From CBDESM01 sp965242485 (GTDB taxonomy: Bacteria > Chloroflexota > Dehalococcoidia > Bin125), in contig CBDESM010000003.1 in NCBI GenBank assembly GCA_965242485.1, positions 1,488,001-1,552,000 of the forward strand: a DNA stretch of 64,000 bases, in the 5' to 3' direction. Under the pieces are notes generated by a model, which saw only the letters and a list, made by a program, of their open reading frames with translations, was not told the DNA's origin and ran no database searches. Of the stretch, positions 50,868 through 60,200 are shown one piece after another. Position 1 is the stretch's first letter; every line of letters starts with the position of its first letter. The position numbers and the translations under genes were made by a program.

Positions 50868-51134
50868 CTAGCCGCCGCTGATTTGGGGCAGGATAGCGAT
50901 TTCTGCGTTGTCGTCAACTGGGGTGATTAGGCCGGTGCTGAGGATGTCGCCGTTGATGGAGAGGGTTAGGCCTTTGCCTAGGCGGTCGCCGTCTTGGAGG
51001 CGGGCGGCTAGGGCGGGGTGTTGTTGGGCTAGGTCGGCGATGATGGCGCGGACGTTGGGGCCTTGGGCGGTGAGGACGGATTCGCCGTTGGTGAGGGTTT
51101 GCATGCTGGCGGGCACGCGGACCGTCACCGGCAT
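50868..51134 (-). CDS. MoaD/ThiS-like ubiquitin-fold sulfur carrier
   Basis: 88 aa, ending in the GG (ISGG) needed for adenylation and thiocarboxylation. Beta-grasp pattern VTVRVPASMQTLT, VRAIIADLAQQHPALAARL, LSINGDIL and DNAEIAILPQISGG. Located 31 nt after the molybdenum hydroxylase large subunit, so it may supply sulfur for the molybdopterin cofactor. Whether it serves MoaE or another partner is not shown. Its codons are A/C-rich, like other gene ends beside the acquired genes. Confidence 0.85.
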   Translation of the reverse strand: MPVTVRVPASMQTLTNGESVLTAQGPNVRAIIADLAQQHPALAARLQDGDRLGKGLTLSINGDILSTGLITPVDDNAEIAILPQISGG

Positions 51135-51165
51135 CGGGGCGTCCTTTTCGGCGCGCCGGGCTGCG

Positions 51166-53439
51166 CTACTCCTCCAGAGTTGCTTCGAGGATGGCTCTGG
51201 GGCTCATGGGGAGGTTGTTGAGGCGGAGGCCGATGGCATCGTTGATGGCGGCTTGGAGGGCGGGGGCGGGGGGGATGATGGGGACCTCGCCGACGCCGCG
51301 GACGCCGTAGGGGTGGCCGGGGTTGGGGACTTCGACGATGATCGGGTCGATCATGGGGAGGTCGAGCGCGGTGGGCATGCGGTAGTCGAGCAGGCTGGCG
51401 TTCTTGAGGTCGCCGGTTTCGTCGTAGTAGTACTCCTCGTTGAGTGCCATGCCGATGCCCTGGGTCGCGCCGCCCTGCATCTGGCCTTCGACGTAGGCGG
51501 GGTGGATGGCGGTGCCGGCGTCCTGGATGGCGGTGTAGCGGAGCACGTCGACCTTGCCGGTGTCGGGGTCGACTTCGACGTCGACGATGTGGGTGGCGAA
51601 GGCGGGGCCGGAGGAGGTCTTGTTGACGTCGGCGCGGCCGACGACGTGGCCGCCGCTGGTGGCGAGCTTGCCGGCGAGTTCCTTGAAGGTGAACTGGCGC
51701 GCGTTGCCCTCGTCGTCGTCGGGGCCGCGGATGACGGCGTCGTCGCCGTACTCGACCTGGTCGGCGTCGACCTCCCAGATTTTGGCGGCGCGCTCGGCCA
51801 TTTGGCGGCGGATGTCCATGGCGCATTCGTAGGCGGCCCAGCCGCCGGCGAAGGTGGTGCGGCTGCCGCCGGTGACTTGGGTGTAGCCGACGGAGTTGGT
51901 GTCGACGACGTGGGGGCGGACGTCTTCGGAGGAGATGCCGAGGGTTTCGGCGAGCTGCATGGCGATGGAGGCGCGGGTGCCGCCGATGTCGGTGGAGCCG
52001 AGCACGAGGGGGACGGTGCCGTCGCCGTTGACTTGGGCGTAGGCGCTGGATTCGAAGCCGATGTTGAACCAGAAGCCCTGGGCGACGCCGCGGCCGCGGT
52101 TGGGGCCGGAGAGTTCGGAGTTCCAGTGGGGGCTGTCCTGCGCGGCCTGCATGCATTCGACGTTGCCGATGACGCCGTAGGTGTAGCCATCGGCGCGGCT
52201 TGCGCCTTCTTCGGCGGCGTTCTTGAGGCGGATTTCGAGCGGGTCGATGTCGAGCTGTTCGGCGAGTTCGTTGATCACGGCTTCGGTGGCGAACTCGGAC
52301 TGGGGCGCGCCGGGGGCGCGGTAGGCGGCGGTCTTGGGCTTGTTGACGACGATGTCGTAGCCGTCGATCTGCTGGTTGGGGATGTCGTAGGGGGCGAGGG
52401 CGCACATGGCGCCGGCGCCGACGGGGGAGCCGGGGTAGGCGCCGGCTTCAAAGGCGAGGTAGACCTCGGCGGCGGTGAGGGTGCCGTCGCGCTTCGCGCC
52501 CATTTTGACGCGCATGTAGGTGCCGGAGGTGGGGCCGGTGGCGAGCAGGACCTCTTCGCGGTTCATGGTGAGCTGGACGGGGCGCCCGGTCTCGCGGGAG
52601 AGGAGGGCGGCGAGGGGCTCGAGGTAGACGGGGATCTTGCCGCCGAAGCCGCCGCCGATCTCCATCGGGGTGACTTTGACCTGCGAGGGGGAGAGCTGGA
52701 CCAAGGGCGCGACGGAGTCGCGGACGACGAATGCGCCCTGGGTGCTGGTCCAGACGTCGAGGGTGCCGTCGGCGCGCCAGTAGGCGGTGCCGTTCTGCGG
52801 CTCGATGTAGCCCTGATGGGCCATGGAGGTCTCGAACTCGCGCTCGATCACGACGTCGGCGTCGTTGAAGCCGGCGTCGAGGTCGCCCTTGGCGAAGCGG
52901 AGGTGGGAGGCGGCGTTGGAGTCGGCGTCGGACTTGGAGCCGTCCATCTCGCCGGTCTTGAGGCCGTCGTGGAGCAGGGGCGCGGTGTCGAGCATGGCGT
53001 CGCGGACGTCGAGAACGGGCGGGAGGACTTCGTACTCGACCTCGATCAGCGCGACGGCGTCTTCGGCGATGTGGTGGTCTGTGGCGGCGACGGCGGCGAC
53101 GGCGTGGCCTTTGTAGAGGACCTTGTCGGAGGCGATCACGTTGTCGAGCAGCCACTTGAGGTTGGCGCTGCCCTCGCCGGTGTCGATGTCTTGGTCGGCG
53201 GCGCGGGGGAAGTCGGAGTTGGTGATGACGGCGAGGACGCCGGGCAGGGCGCGGGCCTTGGAGGTGTCGATGGAGATGATCCTGGCGTGCGCGTGGGGGC
53301 TGCGGAGGACGCGTCCGTAGAGTATGCCGGGCAGGGAGAGGTCGGCGCCGTACTGGGCCGCGCCGGTGACCTTGTCGACGCCGTCGTGGCGGATGGGGCG
53401 GGTGCCGATGACCTTGTAGTCGCTGGTCGCGGTCGTCAT
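51166..53439 (-). CDS. molybdenum hydroxylase large subunit (xanthine dehydrogenase/CoxL-like family)
   Basis: 757 aa from ATG 53439 (GGAAGGAA 8 nt upstream); the open frame further upstream is shadow. N-terminal aldehyde-oxidase a/b hammerhead (DKVTGAAQYGADLSLPG). Molybdopterin-binding motifs: IGGGFGGK, YRAPGAPQSEFATEA, GSTDIGGTRASIA, and the terminal GVRGVGE with the catalytic Glu. The loop YRAPGAP differs from the AYRCSF of true form I CO dehydrogenase, so CO oxidation is unlikely; purine, aldehyde or N-heterocycle hydroxylation is more plausible. Works with the FAD and 2Fe-2S subunits upstream in the operon. Confidence 0.93.
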   Translation of the reverse strand: MTTATSDYKVIGTRPIRHDGVDKVTGAAQYGADLSLPGILYGRVLRSPHAHARIISIDTSKARALPGVLAVITNSDFPRAADQDIDTGEGSANLKWLLDNVIASDKVLYKGHAVAAVAATDHHIAEDAVALIEVEYEVLPPVLDVRDAMLDTAPLLHDGLKTGEMDGSKSDADSNAASHLRFAKGDLDAGFNDADVVIEREFETSMAHQGYIEPQNGTAYWRADGTLDVWTSTQGAFVVRDSVAPLVQLSPSQVKVTPMEIGGGFGGKIPVYLEPLAALLSRETGRPVQLTMNREEVLLATGPTSGTYMRVKMGAKRDGTLTAAEVYLAFEAGAYPGSPVGAGAMCALAPYDIPNQQIDGYDIVVNKPKTAAYRAPGAPQSEFATEAVINELAEQLDIDPLEIRLKNAAEEGASRADGYTYGVIGNVECMQAAQDSPHWNSELSGPNRGRGVAQGFWFNIGFESSAYAQVNGDGTVPLVLGSTDIGGTRASIAMQLAETLGISSEDVRPHVVDTNSVGYTQVTGGSRTTFAGGWAAYECAMDIRRQMAERAAKIWEVDADQVEYGDDAVIRGPDDDEGNARQFTFKELAGKLATSGGHVVGRADVNKTSSGPAFATHIVDVEVDPDTGKVDVLRYTAIQDAGTAIHPAYVEGQMQGGATQGIGMALNEEYYYDETGDLKNASLLDYRMPTALDLPMIDPIIVEVPNPGHPYGVRGVGEVPIIPPAPALQAAINDAIGLRLNNLPMSPRAILEATLEE

Positions 53440-53483
53440 GTGCGTGTTCCTTCCGTTGAGGGCGATGCGCGGCCGGAGGCGCG

Positions 53484-53972
53484 CTAAGCGTCGTCGGCCG
53501 CAGCCTGGACGGCGCGGATGATCTTGTCGTAGCCGGTGCAGCGGCAGAGGTTGCCGGCGAGCCAGTAGCGGATTTCGTGCTCGCTCGGGCTGGGGTTCTG
53601 TTCGAGCAGGGCTTCTGCGGCGACGAGGAAGCCGGGGGTGCAGATGCCGCACTGGAGCGCGGCTTCCTCGAGGAAGGCGTTTTGGAGCGGGGAGAGCTTG
53701 TCGCCGTCGGCGAGGCCCTCGACGGTGCGGATTTCGGAGCCTTCGACTTCTGCGGCCATGACGAGGCAGGAATTGACGATGCGGCCGTCGAGGTTGACGC
53801 AGCATGCGCCGCAGTTGCCGTTGTTGCAGCCTTCCTTGGCGCCGGTGAGGCCGATGCGGTCGCGCAGGGCTTCGAGCAGGCTGTCGCGGACGTTGGCGAG
53901 GAAGACGGTGGGCTCGCCGTTGATGGTGGCGTTGACGACGACGTGTTCCTGAGCGGGGCTTGCGGTGGTCAC
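53484..53972 (-). CDS. molybdenum hydroxylase 2Fe-2S subunit
   Basis: 162 aa. Two [2Fe-2S] clusters: plant-type motif GCNNGNCGACCVNLDGR in the N-terminal half, and the helical C-terminal motif CGICTPGFLVAAEALL with CRCTGYDKI. Length and layout are standard for CoxS/XdhC-type iron-sulfur subunits. Transfers electrons from the molybdenum site to FAD. Lies 44 nt upstream of the large subunit and 54 nt downstream of the FAD subunit. Confidence 0.95.
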   Translation of the reverse strand: MTTASPAQEHVVVNATINGEPTVFLANVRDSLLEALRDRIGLTGAKEGCNNGNCGACCVNLDGRIVNSCLVMAAEVEGSEIRTVEGLADGDKLSPLQNAFLEEAALQCGICTPGFLVAAEALLEQNPSPSEHEIRYWLAGNLCRCTGYDKIIRAVQAAADDA

Positions 53973-54026
53973 TGGCGTTCCCTTCGGTGCGGGCGGCCTT
54001 CTGCGCGGCGGATTGCCGCTGTGCGG

Positions 54027-54887
54027 CTAGGCGGCGCGTTCGGCGGCCTGGCGGATGGTGCGTTCGGTGAGGACGCCGGCGAGGTGGACGCGCTGGCGGA
54101 TCGAGCCGCGCATGTCGTCGATCGGGCTGGCGGCGGCGCTGGAAGCGGCGGCGGCGGCGGCGATGGTTTCGTCGCTGAGCGGCTGCCCGACGAGGGCGTC
54201 GGCGGCCTCGGCCACGAGGAGGGGCGTGGGCGCGACCGCGCCGATCGCGACGCGGGCCCAGGCGACGCTGCCGTTATCGAAGCGCAGCTGCGTGGCGGCA
54301 TTGGCGACGGCGATGTCCATCTCGTTGCGGGGGATGAAGCGGAGGAAGCGGGCGCCGGAGTTGGCGGCGGGCGGCGGGAAGCGCAGCGCGACGGCCAGCT
54401 CGCCCTTTTCGAGGACGTTGCGGCCGGGGCCGGTGCAGAAATCTTCGACGGGGACGCTGCGGCGGCCGTTGGGGCCGGCGATCTCGACCGTGGCTTCGAG
54501 CACGATCAGCGTCGGGATGGTGTCGGCGGCGGGGGAGGAGTTGCAGAGGTTGCCGCCGAGCGAGGCGCGGCCCTGGATGGCGGTGCCGCCGATGAGGTTG
54601 GCGGAATCGACCAGCGCCGGGTAGAGCTCGCGGACGGTTTCGTCGCCGTAGATCTGGTAGCAGGGGGTGGCCGCGCCGATGGTGAGGCCGGCGGCGGGGT
54701 CGTAGGAGAGCTCCATCACTTCGGGGATGTGCTTGATGTCGACGAAGAGGTCGATGTTGCGGACGCGCTCGCGCGCTTGGACGATGACGTCGGTGCCGCC
54801 GGCGAGGATGACGGCGTCGCCGCCCTCGCTGAGCAGGCTGGAAGCCTCTTCGACGGTCGCGGCGCGGGCATATTTGACGGCTTGCAC
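54027..54887 (-). CDS. molybdenum hydroxylase FAD-binding subunit
   Basis: 286 aa from GTG 54887, with GGAGGAGG 6-7 nt upstream; the in-frame ATG at 54944 would cross that site. FAD domain 5 motifs: AGGTDVIVQARE, TIGAATPCYQIYGD, GGNLCNSSPAADTIP, followed by a CO-dehydrogenase-flavoprotein-type C-terminal domain. First gene of the M-S-L-MoaD operon. TATCCT on the minus strand at 54933-54938 is a plausible -10. Confidence 0.93.
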   Translation of the reverse strand: MQAVKYARAATVEEASSLLSEGGDAVILAGGTDVIVQARERVRNIDLFVDIKHIPEVMELSYDPAAGLTIGAATPCYQIYGDETVRELYPALVDSANLIGGTAIQGRASLGGNLCNSSPAADTIPTLIVLEATVEIAGPNGRRSVPVEDFCTGPGRNVLEKGELAVALRFPPPAANSGARFLRFIPRNEMDIAVANAATQLRFDNGSVAWARVAIGAVAPTPLLVAEAADALVGQPLSDETIAAAAAASSAAASPIDDMRGSIRQRVHLAGVLTERTIRQAAERAA

Positions 54888-54932
54888 GTTGGACGCCTCC
54901 TCCACGCTGCTTGCAGGGCGTTGCGCGGGAAG

Positions 54933-54938
54933 AGGATA
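54933..54938 (-). promoter_or_regulatory. putative -10 element (TATCCT) for the molybdenum hydroxylase operon
   Basis: Minus-strand TATCCT 45 nt before GTG 54887. Confidence 0.32.
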
Positions 54939-54983
54939 GCCCATCGCCCGCGGCGGGCCGCGATGTCGCGGGCGAGACTGCGG

Positions 54984-55658
54984 CTAGTCGCGCCAGATGC
55001 GGGCGAAGTCGATGCTGAGGCCGGGCATTTCGGGGCCGACTTCGAGACGGTCGGGGCGCTCGTGTCGGATGATCCCGCTGCCGGCGCGGGCGATGTGGAC
55101 GGTGCGGTCGAAGGGGTCGATCATCCAGGCGACGCTCGCGCCCCAAGTGATCCAGTCCTGGATGCGGTCGAGTTGGTTCTGGGGAGTTTGCGAGTCGGAG
55201 CGGATTTCTATCACGAAGTCCGGGCAGGCGTCGGTGAAGCCTTCTTGCTCGCGCTCGGACGGCAGGGCGGCGAGCTTGTCCGATGAGATCCAGGAGACGT
55301 CGGGGCTCCGCATCGCGCCGAGACCGGGGATTTCGTACCCCTTGTTGGAACCGTTCGCTTCTCCGCGGTTCGGTTCATCGGCCCAGATCCAGAGGTTGAT
55401 CAAGGTCAGCAGGATGCTGACGATCCGTTCTCCGCCGCCCTTGCCGACTGCCATGATGATCAGCTCTCCGTTGCCGTCGCGCTCGAATGTGCAGCCGGCC
55501 GCCGCATCTTGGCGGCTGATCCACTCGATCAGGAGGTCGTCGAGGAGTTCGCCGTCGAAGCGGAGGGTGCGGGTGCCGTTGCAGGCGAGCGCCTGCTCGA
55601 TCGCTTCGGGCACGCCCGGGGGCATGGCGAGGACGGGTTCTTGGAGGAGCCGGGGCAT
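54984..55658 (-). CDS. Uma2-family (DUF820) PD-(D/E)xK-fold protein
   Basis: 224 aa from ATG 55658, overlapping the NhaA stop by one base (TGATG); GGAG 6 nt upstream. Uma2 pattern: GYEIPGLGAMRSPDVSWISS (the conserved R-x-PDV motif), PDFVIEIRSDSQ with the catalytic-type E-x-R/K position, and WITWGASVAWMIDPFDR. Uma2 proteins are abundant in Chloroflexi and cyanobacteria and are predicted nucleases of unknown role. Translationally coupled to NhaA, but a functional link is not evident. The longer open frame across NhaA is shadow. Confidence 0.87.
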   Translation of the reverse strand: MPRLLQEPVLAMPPGVPEAIEQALACNGTRTLRFDGELLDDLLIEWISRQDAAAGCTFERDGNGELIIMAVGKGGGERIVSILLTLINLWIWADEPNRGEANGSNKGYEIPGLGAMRSPDVSWISSDKLAALPSEREQEGFTDACPDFVIEIRSDSQTPQNQLDRIQDWITWGASVAWMIDPFDRTVHIARAGSGIIRHERPDRLEVGPEMPGLSIDFARIWRD

Positions 55659-57154
55659 CAGGTGCTCCGTTCGTCTTCGTCTGCCGCGGCGATCGTATCC
55701 GTTTCGGCGGCGGCATCGAGGGGGGGTTCGTCGGAGATGGCGGCGACGGCGTCCTGCGGGGGGGCGGAGCGGATGCCCAGGGCGGGTGCGCGGCCGGCGA
55801 AGCGGAGGACGGCGTAGCCGAGCGCGCCGGCGGCGATGGTGGCGACGAGGATGCCCATCTTGGCCTGTTCGGTGGGGTGGGTGAGGGTTTCGCCGGGCAG
55901 CGGGGCCGTGGTTTGGACGCCGCCTTCGAATGAAAGCTCGGCGATGAAGATGGCGACGGTGAAGCCGATGCCGGCGAGCAGGGCGGCGCCGACGATGTGG
56001 CTCCAGAGCAGCTCGGGCGGCTTGATCGCGCCCAGCTTCACGGCGAGCGCGGATGCGCCGACGATGCCGACGAGCTTGCCGAGCAGCAAGCCGAGGATGA
56101 TGCCGATGCCGATGTTGGAAGTGAGCGAATCGGCGAGGCTGTCGCCGGTGATGAGGACGCCGGCGTTGGCGAGGGCGAAGATGGGCACGACGATGAAGGC
56201 GGAGATGGGCGCCATGCTTTCCTCGATGCGTTCGAGCGGGGCGCGGCCCTCGTAGGCCACGTGCTCGATGCTGCGGAGGGCCTCTTGGGCGTCGTGCTCG
56301 CCGGTGGCGCGGTCCTTGTCGGCTTGGGCGTGGCGGAGCCGCTGGACGAAATAGTCGATCCGTCGGGGGAGGTGGGTGAGGTCGTAGAGCGAGGCGGAGG
56401 GCACGATCAGGCCGAGGATGACGCCGGCGATGGTGGGGTGGATGCCGCTTTGGAAGAAGCAGATCCAGAGGATGACGCCGCCGGCGGAGTGGATCAGGAT
56501 GTGGCGGAAGCCGAGCCGGGGCAGCAGCCAGGAGAACGCCACGGCGCCGGCGGCGCCCCCGACCCATTCCAGGGCGACGCTGTCGGAGTAGAAGATGGCG
56601 ATGATGAGGATGCCGCCGATGTCGTCGGCGACGGCGAGGGTGAGCAGGAAGATTTTGAGCTGGATGGGGACGCGGGGCCCGACGAGGGCGAGGACGCCGA
56701 GTGCGAAGGCGATGTCGGTGGCGACGGGGATGCCCCAGCCGTCCGCGCCTTCGCCGCTGGCGTTGAGCGAGAAGTAGAGCAGGGCGGGCAGGATCATGCC
56801 GCCGGCGGCGGCGGCGATGGGCAGGACGGCCTGGCGGATTTCGCGCAGCTCGCCGTGGACGGTCTCGCGCTTGATCTCGGCGCCGACGACGAAGAAGAAG
56901 AAGACCATGAGGCCGTCGTTGACCCAGTGGCCGAGGTCGAGCTTGAACTCGATGATGTGGAAGTCGAACTCGATGTAGGTGTGCCAGAAGTCGAGGTAGG
57001 AATCGTGGGCGACGTTGGACCAGATCAGGGCGATGATCGAGGCGACGACGAGGATGATGCCGCCGGAGGCCTCGACGGCCATGAAGCGGCGCGTGGGCTC
57101 GACGACGAGGCGGCGGAGGGGGCCGCCGCGGCGCGGCTGGCGGAACCGCATCAT
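55658..57154 (-). CDS. nhaA: Na+/H+ antiporter NhaA
   Basis: 498 aa from ATG 57154; the N-terminus is uncertain. NhaA signatures: FMAVEASGGIILVVASIIAL, HWVNDGLMVFFFFVVGAEIK, the paired Asp in LTLAVADDIGGILIIA needed for ion transport, and SGIHPTIAGVILGL. An insert of about 60 polar residues lies in the middle, and the tail of ~60 acidic residues is longer than in E. coli NhaA. Exchanges Na+ or Li+ for protons across the inner membrane. A 17-codon leader reading frame overlaps the ATG by ATGA. Confidence 0.92.
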   Translation of the reverse strand: MMRFRQPRRGGPLRRLVVEPTRRFMAVEASGGIILVVASIIALIWSNVAHDSYLDFWHTYIEFDFHIIEFKLDLGHWVNDGLMVFFFFVVGAEIKRETVHGELREIRQAVLPIAAAAGGMILPALLYFSLNASGEGADGWGIPVATDIAFALGVLALVGPRVPIQLKIFLLTLAVADDIGGILIIAIFYSDSVALEWVGGAAGAVAFSWLLPRLGFRHILIHSAGGVILWICFFQSGIHPTIAGVILGLIVPSASLYDLTHLPRRIDYFVQRLRHAQADKDRATGEHDAQEALRSIEHVAYEGRAPLERIEESMAPISAFIVVPIFALANAGVLITGDSLADSLTSNIGIGIILGLLLGKLVGIVGASALAVKLGAIKPPELLWSHIVGAALLAGIGFTVAIFIAELSFEGGVQTTAPLPGETLTHPTEQAKMGILVATIAAGALGYAVLRFAGRAPALGIRSAPPQDAVAAISDEPPLDAAAETDTIAAADEDERST

Positions 57155-57204
57155 GAGGCGGGGCCGATCGGGGCGCCGGGGCGGTCTGCTGCGGGAGTGC
57201 TCAT
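57151..57204 (-). CDS. possible 17-codon leader ORF upstream of nhaA
   Basis: ATG 57204 lies 10 nt after a TATGAT element (57215-57220). The 17-codon frame ends in a TGA that overlaps the nhaA ATG (ATGA). NhaA has no Shine-Dalgarno of its own, so reinitiation could control its translation. Alternatively this is the true NhaA N-terminus and a base is missing near 57155. Confidence 0.35.
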   Translation of the reverse strand: MSTPAADRPGAPIGPAS

Positions 57205-57214
57205 CGGAATCGGG

Positions 57215-57220
57215 ATCATA
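57215..57220 (-). promoter_or_regulatory. putative -10 element (TATGAT) for nhaA-uma2
   Basis: Minus-strand TATGAT 10 nt before the leader ATG at 57204. Confidence 0.35.
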
Positions 57221-57280
57221 TCGCGCGCGCGGGCGGGATCGTTGCCGAGTTGACGGAAACACGGCCGGCGGGCGGGTGGG

Positions 57281-57286
57281 TACGAT
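57281..57286 (+). promoter_or_regulatory. putative -10 element (TACGAT) for metH
   Basis: GGGTACGAT ending 10 nt before ATG 57297. It overlaps the alternative ATG at 57285, which argues for the later start. Confidence 0.35.
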
Positions 57287-57296
57287 GGGGCGCGAG

Positions 57297-60200
57297 ATGG
57301 CGGAATCCGGACGTTCGCGGCTGCTGGATTGGGCGGATCAGCACGTGCTCGTGCTGGACGGGGCGACGGGCACGGGCTTGCAGGCGATGGAGCTGTCGGA
57401 CGCGGATTTCGCGGGGCTCGAGGGCTGCAACGAGATGCTCAACCTCTCGCGGCCGGATGCGGTCGAGGCGCTGCACGCGGTCTATTTCGAGGCGGGCGCG
57501 GGGGCGGTGCTGACGAACACGTTCGGCGGGACGACGGTGACGCTGAACGAGTACGGGATCGGCGGGCGGGCGCGGGAGATCAACGCGGCCTCGGCGCGGA
57601 TCGCGCGCGCGGCGGCGGAGCGGTTTTCGACGCCGGAGCGTCCGCGGTTCGCGATCGGCTCGCTGGGGCCGGGGACGAAGCTGCCGTCGCTGGGGCAGAT
57701 CTCATTCGACGAAATCCACGCGGGCTACTTGGAACAGGCGCGGGGGCTGGTCGAGGGCGGGGCCGACGCGCTGCTGGTTGAGACGGTCTACGACTTGCTG
57801 CAGGGGAAAGCGGCGATCATCGCCTGCAAGGATGCCTGCCGCGAGTTCGGGGTCGCGCTGCCGATCTTCTGCACGGTGACGCTGGAGACGACGGGGCAGA
57901 TGCTGGTCGGCAGCGAGATCGGGGCGGCGCTGACGGCGCTGGCTCCGTTCGATTTGGACGGGATCGGGCTGAACTGCGCGACGGGGCCGGATTTCATGCA
58001 CGAACCGCTGCGGTACCTGTCGCGGCACGCGCCGACGCGCCTGCTGTGCTCGCCCAACGCGGGGCTGCCGCGGGTGGAGGACGACCAGACGATCTACGAC
58101 CTCTCGGCGGAAGGGCTGGCGCAGGCGCAGCGGACGTTCGTATCGGAGTACGGGGTGCGGATCGTCGGGGGCTGCTGCGGGACGACGGACGAGCATGTGC
58201 GGGCGCTGGTCGAGGCGGTCGCGGGGCTGGAACCGGCGCGGCGCGAGCCGGAGCTGCCGGCGGCGGCCGCGTCGCTGTTCTCGTCGACGACCTATGAGCA
58301 GGACGCGTCGTTCCTGATCGTGGGGGAGCGGGCGAACGCGAACGGGTCGCGGCGCTTCAAGCGGCTGCTGGAGGGCGGCGAGTGGGAGCAGATGGCGAAC
58401 GTGATCCGCGATCAGGCGGGCGAGGGCGCGCACGTGGCGGATGTCTGCGTGGATTTCGTCGGGCGCGACGGGACGCCGGACATGGCGGAGCTGGTGGGCC
58501 GCGCGCGGGGGCTCTCGACGCTGCCGCTGATGCTGGATTCGACCGAGCCGGAGGTGCTGGAGGCGGGACTGAAGCTGATCGGCGGGAAGGCGATCGTGAA
58601 CTCGATCAACTTCGAGGACGGGGGCGCGCGGCTGGATCGGACGCTGGGCGCGGCGCGGCGCTACGGGGCGGCCGCGGTGGCGCTCTCGATCGACGAGGAG
58701 GGCCAGGCCCGCACGGCGGAGCGCAAGGCGGCCATCGCGGAGCGGCTCTACCGCACGGCGACGGAGGAGTACGGGCTGCCGCCGGAAGACCTGTTCTTCG
58801 ACGCGCTGACGATGCCGCTGGGCAGCGGGCAGGCGGATCTGCGGCGGGACGGGCTGGAGACGCTGAACGCGGTCGAGGAGATTTCGCGGCGGTTCCCGCG
58901 CTCGCAGACGATCCTGGGCGTGAGCAACATCTCGTTCGGGCTCAACCCGGCGGCGCGGCAGGTGCTGAACAGCGTGTTCCTGGCGGAGGCGGTCGAGCGC
59001 GGGCTGACGGCGGCGATCGTGCACGCGGCGCAGATCTTGCCGGAGCACCAGATCGACCCGCAGCAGCGGGAGGCGGCGCGGCGGCTGATCTACGACGAAT
59101 GGGCGGGCGGGGAAGACCCGCTGGCGGCGTTCATGGCGCTGTTCGAGGGGGCGACGGTGCGGCGCGAGGAGGAGGATCTGACCGAGCTGACGGTTGAGCA
59201 GCGGCTGCACCGGCGGATCGTGGACGGGCTGCGCGAGGGGCTGCACGACGATCTGGCGGAGGCGCTGGGCGGGCGCAGCGCGATCGAGATCATCAACGGG
59301 CTGCTGCTGCCGGCGATGCAGGAAGTGGGCGATCTCTTCGGCGCGGGCAAGATGCAACTGCCGTTCGTCCTGCAGTCGGCGGAGACGATGAAGGCGTCGG
59401 TGGCGCATTTGGAGCCGCACATGGAGAAGGCGGACGCGGCGGGCAAGGGCAAGATCGTGCTGGCGACGGTGCGCGGGGACGTGCACGACATCGGCAAGAA
59501 CTTGGTCGAGATCATCCTCAGCAACAACGGGTTCACGACGGTCAACCTGGGGATCAAGCAGCCGATTGCCAACATCATCGAGGCGGCCGAGGAGCACGAG
59601 GCGGACGCGATCGGGCTGTCGGGCCTGCTGGTGAAGTCGACGCTGGTGATGAAGGAGGACCTACAGGAGCTGAACCGGCGCGAGATCGCGGAGCGCTGGC
59701 CGATCCTGCTGGGCGGCGCGGCGCTGACCCGGCGCTACGTCGAGTGGGACCTGCGCAACGAGTTCCAAGGCAAGGTCTTCTACGGCAAAGATGCGTTCGA
59801 GGGCCTGCGGATCATGAACGCGCTGGCCCAGGGCGAGCGGCTTGAGGCGGAGCCGGTGGCAACGGCGCGGGATGCGGCTGCGCGGAACGGGGCGACGGCG
59901 GTTGTCGCTGAGATGCCGCCGAGATCGGCGGTTGAGCCGGCGTCGGACGTGCCGCGGCCGCCATTTTGGGGCGCGCGGCTGATCCGCAGTCTGCCGCTGG
60001 GGGAGCTGTTCCCGTACATCAACGAGACGGCGCTGTTCCGCGGGCAGTGGGGCTTCCGCAGCGGCAACGGGACGGCGGCGCAGGCGGAGACGGAGGCGAA
60101 CGAGGGGGCGCGCGAGGCGCTGCGGCGGGTGCAGGCGGAGGCGGCGGCCACGGGCGTGCTCGCGCCGGCGGTGGTCTACGGGTACTTCGCGGTCGCGGCA

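Noticed and set aside
50908..53487. 859-codon Gly/Ala/Val-rich open frame on the plus strand
   Set aside because: It lies opposite the molybdenum hydroxylase large subunit, which has all family motifs; the long frame is an effect of high GC.
51166..54887. form I carbon monoxide dehydrogenase (coxMSL)
   Set aside because: Subunit order fits, but the large subunit has YRAPGAP instead of the AYRCSF active-site loop.
57155..57296. cobalamin riboswitch before metH
   Set aside because: The gap is about 140 nt and shared with the divergent nhaA leader; no B12-box-like GCCACTG sequence is visible.
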